Positions 9,022 through 15,843 of a stretch of 64,000 bases of DNA are shown here, piece by piece (positions within the stretch are counted from its first letter, which is position 1; each line of letters opens with the position of its first letter). Source of the DNA: Eggerthella sinensis (GTDB taxonomy: Bacteria > Actinomycetota > Coriobacteriia > Coriobacteriales > Eggerthellaceae); NCBI RefSeq assembly GCF_003339815.1, contig NZ_PPTT01000013.1:1-64000 (forward strand), read 5' to 3'. A model generated the notes under the pieces. It was not told where the DNA came from and ran no database searches. It saw only the letters and a program-made list of their open reading frames with translations. Position numbers and translations under genes: made by a program.

Positions 9022-9462
9022 TTAGGAGGTCGTGCTGATCGCGCGCTGCTCCTCTCCGCGACGGACTACGCCGCTGTCGTAATCTACGCTGCACTCGGTG
9101 AGAAATCCGCTTTTGTTCAATGTGGCGAGATCCTCGATGACTTCAGAAGATGGGACGTCTTTGCGTGCGGCTATTTCCGAGATGTCGGTTGCGTTCCGCC
9201 CTATAAGCCCGTCGTATTCGCGCGCCAGACGATATCGGCGCTGCTGAAATCTCCCCCACATAAAAAATGCCACTCCCAGGAGAAGGCATAGGGCGCAGCT
9301 CGACAGTCTGTCTCGGGGGTCGATGGTGCTGACAACTATCCCAAAACCTGCCAACACCGCAACGATTGCGTTGATGGCGCTCCAAAACAGCAAGGCGAGG
9401 CCAAGCCCCTTGCGAATTGCCCCAGGGTTGAGACGGTAGAGCGATTCGCGACTAACGATCAT
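9022..9462 (-). CDS. Membrane protein with C-terminal winged-helix-like domain, unknown function
   Basis: This 146-residue protein is not recognised. Two hydrophobic helices (about residues 20-40 and 52-68) are followed by a soluble domain with IGRNATDISEIAARKDV and LNKSGFLTECSVDYDSGVVVR-like helix-strand pattern. The soluble part resembles the corresponding part of the upstream gene product (LIDLMALVGRSWEETDRDL, IGLYPGAYIDRKHAVFVR), so the two are probably diverged paralogues. The genes overlap by 11 bases. They sit inside a tail operon where no such genes are expected, so they may be passenger (moron) genes. Confidence 0.6.
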   Translation of the reverse strand: MIVSRESLYRLNPGAIRKGLGLALLFWSAINAIVAVLAGFGIVVSTIDPRDRLSSCALCLLLGVAFFMWGRFQQRRYRLAREYDGLIGRNATDISEIAARKDVPSSEVIEDLATLNKSGFLTECSVDYDSGVVRRGEEQRAISTTS

Positions 9463-10105
9463 TGACGAGCCCTTTCAGGGCAGCTCCGCAAAACTCGCAC
9501 GTTTCGAGGTCGGCTGTTCGGTAGTTCAGTTCGCCACACTGCGGGCACTGCACGACGAGGTCGCGTATATCGGGGTCAACGGGCTTGAATCTTTTCGGAG
9601 CCTGCGTTTGACCGTATGCGCTGTCCGCTACGGTCGTGTCGGTTGGAGCTTGATCCCCGAGACTCTTCAGCATGTGCGCTTCCGTTTCCTGCGAGCGCAC
9701 GAACACGGCATGCTTGCGATCTATATACGCTCCCGGGTACAGTCCGATACCGATCAGCTCGCGCAGGTCGCGATCTGTTTCCTCCCACGATCTTCCCACC
9801 AATGCCATGAGGTCGATCAGGGGGTACTCGATTTCGTCAATGGCGTACACGTACGACTTGAAGAGGTCTTTCCGTGCTGCGGTTTTGCGCCACCGATAGA
9901 GAAGATAGACACCCGGCAGAACAAAAGCCATCAAGGCAACCATGCCTGAGTCGAGCCCGTAGTCTGTCTCGCCCCATCCCAAAGCGCCGAAGACGAAAGA
10001 GCCGAACGCCGATGCCCCGATGACAAGGAACATGGCCCCGGCAACTGCAAAAGCCACTCCGTTGCTCGAAGATTGAAGTTTCTTTTCCGCATACGTTGAA
10101 ATCAT
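9452..10105 (-). CDS. Membrane protein with zinc ribbon, probable passenger gene in the tail operon
   Basis: The 217-residue protein has two membrane helices (about 20-40 and 55-75), a cytosolic helix-rich domain (about 95-150) like the one in its neighbour, a polar linker and a C-terminal zinc ribbon (CPQCGEL and CEFCG, two CxxC pairs 18 residues apart). ATG at 10105 is preferred over 10111 because AAGGG lies 6 bases before it. The upstream 90 bases contain TATTAT on the minus strand (10137-10142), so the pair may have its own promoter. Function is unknown; superinfection exclusion or immunity is only a guess. Confidence 0.6.
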   Translation of the reverse strand: MISTYAEKKLQSSSNGVAFAVAGAMFLVIGASAFGSFVFGALGWGETDYGLDSGMVALMAFVLPGVYLLYRWRKTAARKDLFKSYVYAIDEIEYPLIDLMALVGRSWEETDRDLRELIGIGLYPGAYIDRKHAVFVRSQETEAHMLKSLGDQAPTDTTVADSAYGQTQAPKRFKPVDPDIRDLVVQCPQCGELNYRTADLETCEFCGAALKGLVNDR

Positions 10106-10195
10106 CGGCATCCCTTACTCGAAAGCACTTTTGAACATAATACCTACTAATACGGAGTCGTACGCGGGGAAACTCGATTGAAGGGGGCTTCGATG

Positions 10196-10828
10196 CTACA
10201 CGCCCAAAGCCCAGCGGTAGCGGAGGTGGGTGAGCTGGAGGGCTTCTTCCTCGGTGCGGGCGGGCAGCATGAGGGCGGTTTTGCGCTTCATGAGATTGTC
10301 GACGGCTTCGCGTCCCATCTTCTTCTCGTCGGGCACGGCGCCGCGGATGCTGATGGCCTGCATGGTTTGGGACGATTCGCCCAGGTTGCGAAACAACGAC
10401 CAGAAACGCCACCAATGCAGGTTGAGCGTGCGATCGGCAAGGTCGATGCCGTATTCGCGCTCGAAGTCGGCCAGCACGCGCCCGGCATCCCAATCCCAGT
10501 CGAATACGCGCGCGCCCGCGGCGCCCCGGCCGCCCGATGGGGCGGGTGGCCGGGGCTCGGACAGGTTGAAGAACCCGAGAGCGGCCTCGATGGCTGCTTC
10601 GGGATGGGCGGTGACCTCGTGGGGAAGCTGAAGCTTCCCCGTCTGCGTGGAGAGGGTGCCGAAGTATAGGAACAGCATGGCGCGCGCTTTGTCTTCGTCG
10701 GTCACCGTAGGATCGTCGGACAGGCGCATGACTTGGATGCCCGTGCGATGCGAGGGGTTCAAGGGGACGCAGGCCCCGTCGACCAGTACGGAAGACGGTG
10801 CCTGCTCCAGGAGAATGTTGGGATTCAT
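10196..10828 (-). CDS. Gp15-type tail assembly protein
   Basis: This 210-residue protein resembles the phage Gp15 family found between the major tail protein and tape measure genes, which is thought to act as a tail assembly chaperone. Characteristic features are the N-terminal RTGIQVMRL, a central stretch ending DWDWDAGRVLADFEREYGIDL and WWRFWSLF. The ATG at 10828 lies 4 bases after the stop of the preceding small gene. The frame extends upstream to 11023 inside that gene, so a programmed frameshift as in lambda gpG/gpGT cannot be excluded, but the independent ATG makes it unnecessary. Confidence 0.75.
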   Translation of the reverse strand: MNPNILLEQAPSSVLVDGACVPLNPSHRTGIQVMRLSDDPTVTDEDKARAMLFLYFGTLSTQTGKLQLPHEVTAHPEAAIEAALGFFNLSEPRPPAPSGGRGAAGARVFDWDWDAGRVLADFEREYGIDLADRTLNLHWWRFWSLFRNLGESSQTMQAISIRGAVPDEKKMGREAVDNLMKRKTALMLPARTEEEALQLTHLRYRWALGV

Positions 10829-10832
10829 GGCC

Positions 10833-11213
10833 TTACGCGTCTGCGTCGGCGTTCTGCCAGTCGAGGTCGGGCAGGTACGTGCTGAGCGTCTTCTTGAACG
10901 AGGTGTCGACGCGACTCTTCGCAATTTCGGAATACAGGAAGGCGAAGAGTTCCAAGCCGTCGATGAAGTCGAAGGCTCGGTGCGCGAACACGTCCTCGAA
11001 CTGCTCCTTGCCCAGCAGGGCAATCAGGTAGTTGTGCACGTCGGCGGCCAGGGCGTTGATGCGGCCCTCGCTCATGGTGGCGTAGTCGGTGTGCTGCAGC
11101 TTGTCGCTCCAGCGTTCCACCTTGTCCAGCATCGAAGCGTCGCCCATGTTGATGGTGTACTGCTTGTCGCAGATGGTCACCTCGACGGTGTGGCTGGAAA
11201 ATTCGAATCCCAT
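10833..11213 (-). CDS. Small tail assembly chaperone
   Basis: This 126-residue soluble protein lies between the major tail protein and the Gp15 gene. The position and size are those of the first tail chaperone (gpG-like), which binds the tape measure during tail assembly. It begins with a beta-rich stretch (VEVTICDKQYTINMGD) and continues in helices (LIALLGKEQFEDVFAH). No catalytic motif is visible. It is separated from the next gene by only 4 bases, so the two are coupled. Confidence 0.65.
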   Translation of the reverse strand: MGFEFSSHTVEVTICDKQYTINMGDASMLDKVERWSDKLQHTDYATMSEGRINALAADVHNYLIALLGKEQFEDVFAHRAFDFIDGLELFAFLYSEIAKSRVDTSFKKTLSTYLPDLDWQNADADA

Positions 11214-11246
11214 GTCTTCTCCTTTATCGTGTGATCGGGCGGATGG

Positions 11247-11744
11247 TTACACCTGGGCAGGGGCGTTGCCGGCGGTGAACGTCTTGGTCGTGGGGTTCCA
11301 CGTGCCCTCGGTCCAGCCGTCATCGGCCATGGTCAGCGTGCCGCCCGTCACCACGGGCTGGCCACCGTTGGCGTTGCTCGGGTCGGCAGGGTTGAACATG
11401 AAGGCGGCCATGTCGGCGGTATGCGCAGCAGCCGTGCCGAGCCACGTGTACACGCGGCACACCTCGCAGGCGAGGTCCGACTCGTTGCGATGCTCCATGA
11501 CCCACGCTTCGAGGGCGCCGCCCTTGACCGTGTCCTTGGTCCAGTTGATGGAGCAGGCGCGACCCTGCACGAACGTGGGGGAGACCTTGCGATCGAGCCA
11601 TGCGGGCTCGTAGGTCTTGGGGTCGGCGCTCGGCTCCCACGTCAACAGCTCGGTGGCCTTCGTCCACACCGGTTCGGCATCCTTGCCGGTGTTGATGTAG
11701 TACTCAAGTTCGTTGCCCCAAACAGGTACGGTGTTCTCGCTCAT
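11247..11744 (-). CDS. Major tail tube protein
   Basis: The product has 165 residues. It matches in size and position the tube protein of siphophage tails, which stacks in rings around the tape measure. The sequence is beta-rich and acidic, with LEYYINTGKDAEPVW at the N-terminus and GTLTMADDGWTEGTWNP near the C-terminus, a pattern seen in tail tube folds. It lies between the tail terminator and the chaperones, the standard order. No immunoglobulin-like extra domain is present. Confidence 0.75.
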   Translation of the reverse strand: MSENTVPVWGNELEYYINTGKDAEPVWTKATELLTWEPSADPKTYEPAWLDRKVSPTFVQGRACSINWTKDTVKGGALEAWVMEHRNESDLACEVCRVYTWLGTAAAHTADMAAFMFNPADPSNANGGQPVVTGGTLTMADDGWTEGTWNPTTKTFTAGNAPAQV

Positions 11745-11756
11745 GTGGTGTTCCTC

Positions 11757-12197
11757 TCATAGGTTTGTTCGGTACTTCAGGGTGAGTTCTGTTCGCCAGT
11801 CGGCATAGCCCTCGGTCGATTCGATGCGACTGGGCAGGGTGTCCGACGAGACTCCCCAGGATGCGCGGCCGGCTCCCAGATCGATGGCGGCGCGCTCGAC
11901 TTCCGATGCGAGTCGTTCGAGCAGGGAGCGCGCGTCGAGTCGCCCCTGGTCGTCTTCCGTCTGCTGCCGCAGCTGCAAGGAGAATCGATACGCCGCGATG
12001 CGGCTGCCGTCGAGATAGCGCTTCTCGATGGGATCTCCTCCCAGCGTTTGCATGGTGACGCAAGGCAGGGACGGTGCTTCCGTCGGTGCGTGCTCGTATT
12101 CGCAACCCTTGATCTCGGAAAAGCCTGCAACCAGCGTCTCGAGCGTCGCGAACACGCGGGCGGCTACGTCTTCATGCTCCACACGGGGGTTCGTCAT
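11757..12197 (-). CDS. Tail terminator-like protein
   Basis: The 146-residue product precedes the tail tube gene and fits the phage tail terminator / minor capsid group (small alpha-beta protein with LPCVTMQTLGGDP, YRFSLQLRQQTEDDQGR and a final strand ELTLKYRTNL). Tail terminators cap the tube at its head-proximal end. GGAGG placed 8 bases before the ATG at 12197 supports this start over the GTG at 12206. It is the first structural gene of the cluster, and nothing for a capsid or head-tail connector precedes it. Confidence 0.7.
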   Translation of the reverse strand: MTNPRVEHEDVAARVFATLETLVAGFSEIKGCEYEHAPTEAPSLPCVTMQTLGGDPIEKRYLDGSRIAAYRFSLQLRQQTEDDQGRLDARSLLERLASEVERAAIDLGAGRASWGVSSDTLPSRIESTEGYADWRTELTLKYRTNL

Positions 12198-12326
12198 TGC
12201 TTTCACCTCCCTTCTTAGCTTGCTTGTTGTGGCTTTCCAGATGCGAGTCGCGTGTTTTCTTCAATTCGTCGCTCGCAACGGGTACAGGATGTCGAAGGTG
12301 TCACCGGGAAACAGGGGAAGAGCTCA

Positions 12327-12917
12327 TCATTTTTCCGACGGTTTCTTGCGCGGATTGGTGCCGGTTTTCTCGCGCATGCGGCGCAGCCTCGTTTTGGCGG
12401 CGTCGTAGCGCAGCTTGAGGACGCGGCATTCCCACGTTTCCATGGCCTCGAGGTACGCCGCTTCCTCCTCGCAACGTTCTGCGGGGGAGGCGGGCGAAAG
12501 ATAGCGCATGGAAGGATGCGGCGGCAGACGGCGCGTTGCCCGCTCCGCCTCGGTTTTCTCGTAGATGGCGCGCTGGCGCGGCGGCATGCTTGCGAGGGCG
12601 TCGGCGCAGGCTTCCTCGCGTCGGGTCAGTTGCTCGCGCATGGTGCATACGCGGCACCATCCGGTGCGTTTGTCGATGCTCGTCCTCCATGTGGCGCATT
12701 TGTCGCACCAAACGAGGCGAACCGTCCGCACGTCGAGTGAGAGGTGGGATTCGCGCGCGATGCGCTCGATGGAGTCGTTGTCGCGGTCGAGCGCTCGGCC
12801 CAGCTCTTTGGGGGTGAGCTTGCCGGCGGCGTTCTTCAGGAAGATGCGCTCGGCTTCGCCCCAAGGTTGGGATGCGGTGCTGTTCCTGTTCGCAGAGAGA
12901 CGGGCGGTGTTGTCCAC
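12327..12917 (-). CDS. Zinc-ribbon helix-turn-helix protein, candidate regulator of the tail cluster
   Basis: This 196-residue basic protein is not a known family to me. Residues about 20-60 look like a helix-turn-helix or SANT-like domain (AERIFLKNAAGKLTPKELG, DRDNDSIERIARES). It is followed by a zinc ribbon (WCDKC and GWCRVC, CxxC pairs about 17 apart) and a long charged helical tail rich in Arg and Lys. The start is GTG at 12917 because AAAGGA sits 7 bases before it; the upstream open frame to 12998 has no such site. As first gene after the operator region it could activate the tail genes, as PrtN does for pyocins, or have a small-terminase-like DNA-binding ancestry. Confidence 0.55.
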   Translation of the reverse strand: MDNTARLSANRNSTASQPWGEAERIFLKNAAGKLTPKELGRALDRDNDSIERIARESHLSLDVRTVRLVWCDKCATWRTSIDKRTGWCRVCTMREQLTRREEACADALASMPPRQRAIYEKTEAERATRRLPPHPSMRYLSPASPAERCEEEAAYLEAMETWECRVLKLRYDAAKTRLRRMREKTGTNPRKKPSEK

Positions 12918-13224
12918 GATGCTTCCTTTCGGGTGCGAAGGGTGTGAGCCGACGACGTCGCGTGCGAATGAGGTAGGTGTGCGTCTCGCTCTATTCAATC
13001 TATAGTTAAATTATAGATAGTGTCACGGGAATTTCTGCAATAGGGCTCTTTTCTTGAGGGCTTTGACCAGGTATGATACTGAAAATATGCGGTTGAACTG
13101 CGGTAATATAATAATCGATGATCTGTTCAATCTGGTTTATTACTATAATTAGAACTATATATACTGTAAAGATAAATTATAGTAGACTATAGAAATACCG
13201 TTAGATTTCGAGGATTGAGGACGT
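12918..13224. promoter_or_regulatory. AT-rich divergent control region of the tail cluster
   Basis: This gene-free stretch of 307 bases is far more AT-rich than its surroundings. It separates the leftward tail operon from the rightward repressor gene. It carries several CTATA/TATAG half-sites: the near-perfect palindrome TCTATAGTTAAATTATAGA at 12999-13017, copies at 13143-13147 and 13155-13159, and TATAG at 13178-13182 with CTATAG at 13187-13192. On the minus strand TATAAT (13010-13015) falls inside the palindrome, with TTGCAG (13035-13040) as a weak -35. On the plus strand TATAAT at 13144-13149 is a candidate -10 for the repressor gene. Confidence 0.6.
12999..13017. promoter_or_regulatory. 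Palindromic operator overlapping the tail-operon -10
   Basis: TCTATAGTTAAATTATAGA has 6-bp outer arms and pairs at 8 of 9 positions. It covers a TATAAT on the minus strand. A repressor bound here would block the leftward tail/lysis promoter. Confidence 0.55.
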
Positions 13225-13872
13225 ATGGGAGTTGGGGAAGGCGTCAAGCGCTTGCGTGCGCTGCACGGTCTGACGCAAGAGGAGTTCGGCAAGATCGCCG
13301 GCGTGTCGTCGATGGCGGTCTCGCAGTGGGAGAACGGCCGGGCCGTCCCTCGTTTCGGCGTGGTGGAGCGCATCGCCGATCATTTCGGCATCAGCAAGAG
13401 CGAGATTCTCGATGGCGAAGCGCCGGCTCCTATCACCGGAACGGTGCGCTATGCCGTCACATCGATGACCGCCCCTGTGTATGGACGCATTTCCGCAGGC
13501 GACGCGCTTGAGATGCTGCCGGTCGAAGAGGAGGCCTACGTGATTCCGCCCATCGCGCGCGATCATCCCAACGGCTTTTTCCTCACCGTGTCGGGAGACT
13601 CCATGGACAAGATCATGCCCGACGGCTCGCTCGTGTACTTCGACAAGGATGCCGAAGTGCGCAGCGGTGACATCGTCGCTGTGACGGTGAACGGGGACGA
13701 TGCCACCATGAAGCGCATTTTCTTCGCGGGCGACACCATCGTGCTGCATCCCGAGAGCAACAACCCTTCGCACCGTGATCGCTCCATCGACGCCAACGAC
13801 CCCGACGCTCCCAATGTGCGCGTCCTCGGCAAAGCCGTCTGGCACTACCTAGAAAACGACGACCGACTGTAA
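13225..13872 (+). CDS. CI/LexA-like repressor (XRE helix-turn-helix plus S24 peptidase)
   Basis: This 215-residue repressor probably holds the tail/lysis operon off. Residues 5-60 are an XRE helix-turn-helix (LTQEEFGKIAGVSSMAVSQW). Residues about 85-210 are an S24 self-cleavage domain with the AG cleavage site (A91-G92 in RISAGDA), nucleophile Ser126 (SGDSM) and Lys163 (ATMKR). The Ser-Lys distance of 37 is the same as in LexA. DNA damage, through RecA, should therefore trigger cleavage and induction. GAGG lies just before the ATG. It is divergent from the tail operon across the operator region, as in temperate phages and SOS-induced bacteriocins. Confidence 0.88.
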   Translation: MGVGEGVKRLRALHGLTQEEFGKIAGVSSMAVSQWENGRAVPRFGVVERIADHFGISKSEILDGEAPAPITGTVRYAVTSMTAPVYGRISAGDALEMLPVEEEAYVIPPIARDHPNGFFLTVSGDSMDKIMPDGSLVYFDKDAEVRSGDIVAVTVNGDDATMKRIFFAGDTIVLHPESNNPSHRDRSIDANDPDAPNVRVLGKAVWHYLENDDRL

Positions 13873-13911
13873 AAAGCGCAGCTTTCGGTTGCGCCTTAGG
13901 TTCTCCTCCTC

Positions 13912-13935
13912 AACGCCCCCACAGGGGCGTTTTTC
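13912..13935 (+). terminator. Terminator of the repressor gene
   Basis: An 8-bp stem (AACGCCCC at 13912-13919 with GGGGCGTT at 13924-13931) is followed by TTTTC. It lies 40 bases after the repressor stop. Confidence 0.85.
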
Positions 13936-13940
13936 TTTGC

Positions 13941-13971
13941 TTGACTGTGCCCTTGGGGCACGGGGTATCGT
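13941..13971 (+). promoter_or_regulatory. Candidate promoter and dyad of the exported respiratory operon
   Basis: TTGACT at 13941-13946 can serve as -35, with GTATCG-like sequence at 13965-13970 as a poor -10. The palindrome GTGCCC-TTG-GGGCAC (13947-13961) fills the spacer and is a possible operator. The first gene starts 120 bases downstream. Confidence 0.4.
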
Positions 13972-14092
13972 CCGGGGCGAGGGCAGTCGGAGCCGCGTGG
14001 GCGGCTGGGGGACGGCGATCGGGGGAGCGTTGCGAGCGCCCGTCTTCCGCACGGCCTCTGGGGTTTCCGACGCACGAGAGACGGGAGAGACT

Positions 14093-14758
14093 ATGGGGAA
14101 AGAGAAGCTCGTAACGCGGCGCTCGGTGGTTGGCGGGGCGCTGGCGGTGGGCGCGTCGGCGTTGACGCTTGGGTGTCTCGATGCGCCGCGCGCGCCCGCG
14201 CAGGCGGCTGAAGAGCCGGCGGAACAACCCGCTGCGGACGAAGCCGTCAAGAAGGCGCAGTTCGGATTTCTGCTCAAGGTGAAGAACTGCGTGGACTGCG
14301 GCGAGTGCGTGAAGGCGTGTCGATTGTGGAGCCGCACGCCCGACGGCGCCGAGGCGCGCCGTACCGTGGCGTCGTACATCACGCCTGCGGGCAGAGAGGT
14401 GTTCGTGTCCACGTCGTGCATGCACTGCGCGGTTCCGGCGTGCGTGTCGGTATGTCCGGCAGGCGCCATCAAGAAGGGCGACGGCGGCGTGGTCGCGGTG
14501 GACAAGGATCGCTGCATCGGCTGCAAGTACTGCTTTCAAGCGTGCCCGTACGGCGTGCCGCACTACACCGCGTCCGGCATGGACAAGTGCGATTGCTGCG
14601 TGGGCAACGGCGTTGCCCTGGGTGATGAGCCGCACTGCGTGAAAGCCTGCAAGGTGGGGGCGCTGCAGTACGGCACGCTTGAAGAGCTCATGGCTTCGAC
14701 CAAGGGAAAGGCGCGGCGCATCAACGGCACCACCGGGCCTTCCTATCTGCTGGTGTAG
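14093..14758 (+). CDS. Exported four-cluster ferredoxin subunit (DmsB/NrfC-like)
   Basis: This 221-residue electron-transfer subunit carries a Tat-type leader (TRRSVVGG, arginines 9-10, hydrophobic core to about 28). Four cysteine groups follow (66/69/72/76, 109/112/117/121, 141/144/147/151 and a last group near 166-186), the pattern of DmsB and NrfC proteins that hold four [4Fe-4S] clusters. It would pass electrons between the NrfD membrane subunit and the extracytoplasmic partners. Because DmsB itself has no leader, the Tat leader places this subunit outside the membrane, as in NrfC. It is the first gene of a five-gene operon; the next ATG follows 11 bases later. Confidence 0.85.
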   Translation: MGKEKLVTRRSVVGGALAVGASALTLGCLDAPRAPAQAAEEPAEQPAADEAVKKAQFGFLLKVKNCVDCGECVKACRLWSRTPDGAEARRTVASYITPAGREVFVSTSCMHCAVPACVSVCPAGAIKKGDGGVVAVDKDRCIGCKYCFQACPYGVPHYTASGMDKCDCCVGNGVALGDEPHCVKACKVGALQYGTLEELMASTKGKARRINGTTGPSYLLV

Positions 14759-14769
14759 GGGGCGATCGT

Positions 14770-15801
14770 ATGGAAGAACTGCAACTGATGTGGGGATGGC
14801 AACCGGCGTTGTACCTGTTCCTGGGCGGTGTGGGCGCCGGCGCGTTTCTGGCCGCGGGCATCCTGGTGTTCATGGACCGCGAGCGGCACCGCACCATCGC
14901 CGGCGCATCGATGTGGGCGGCTATCGCCTGCCTCGGCGTTGGCTTGCTGCTGTTGCTGTCCGAGCTGACGAATCCCCTGCGCGGCCTGCTGCTCTGGCAG
15001 AGCTTCAGCAACCATACCTCGTGGATGGCGTTCGGCGCCTGGGCGGCGTTGTTGGCGCTCGTGTTCTTCGCCGCATCCGCCCTGGTGGTGACGCGAAAGA
15101 CGGAGGCGCTCATCGTGAGGGCATGGCCCGCGTTCGCCGAGCGCGAGCATGCCGTCGTCACGGCGTGCGTGTCGGCGGGCATGGTGCTGGCGGCGTGCGT
15201 GGCCGTGTATACGGGCATGCTGCTCATGGCCGTGCCGGGTGTGCCCCTATGGAACACGTTGCTGCTGCCGTGCCTGTTCACGGTGTCGGCCTGCGACACC
15301 GGCGTGGCGCTGGTTGAGGTGCTGGCGGTGGTGCTGGTCAAGCGCGAGCGGCTCGGCCGCGCGGCGCAGCGCTTCCTCGAGAAGGCCGTCGTGGCGCTCG
15401 TGCTGCTGGAAGGCGTGGTGCTGGCGCTGTTCGCGCAGGTCATGCTGTCGGGCAACGTGGTTGACGCAACTTCGCTGGGCTCGACGGCTGCAACGGCCGC
15501 CGCATCCATGCAGCTGCTGGTAGCGGGACCGCTGGCGCCGTACTTCTGGGGGCTGCTCGTGGGCTGCGGGCTGGTGCTGCCGCTCGCGGCATCGCTGTGC
15601 TGCCTCGTGGTGGGCCGGAAAGCCAAGGGCGGCACGGCGGGCGCGACGGACGCAACAGGCGCTTCGGGCGCGGGCCTGCGTGCGGTCATGGTTGCGGGGG
15701 CGGCGGGCGCGCTGATTGGCGGCTGCACGCTTCGCTTCCTCGTGCTGCTGGCGGGGGTGCACGCCGATCTGGTGGCGGACACGCTTGCGCAGCTGTGGTA
15801 A
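14770..15801 (+). CDS. nrfD: NrfD/PsrC-type quinone-linked membrane subunit
   Basis: The 343-residue polytopic protein begins MWGWQPALYLFLGGVGAGAF, typical of NrfD family members, and has about nine membrane helices. NrfD proteins exchange electrons with menaquinone and bind an iron-sulfur subunit on their outer face. It lies directly after the ferredoxin gene and before the cytochrome gene, with GGGGG before the start. The family link is sure; the direction of electron flow is not visible from sequence. Confidence 0.85.
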   Translation: MEELQLMWGWQPALYLFLGGVGAGAFLAAGILVFMDRERHRTIAGASMWAAIACLGVGLLLLLSELTNPLRGLLLWQSFSNHTSWMAFGAWAALLALVFFAASALVVTRKTEALIVRAWPAFAEREHAVVTACVSAGMVLAACVAVYTGMLLMAVPGVPLWNTLLLPCLFTVSACDTGVALVEVLAVVLVKRERLGRAAQRFLEKAVVALVLLEGVVLALFAQVMLSGNVVDATSLGSTAATAAASMQLLVAGPLAPYFWGLLVGCGLVLPLAASLCCLVVGRKAKGGTAGATDATGASGAGLRAVMVAGAAGALIGGCTLRFLVLLAGVHADLVADTLAQLW

Positions 15802-15843
15802 GCGAACAACATCGGGATGATGAATCGAACAGGAGGAGAGGCA

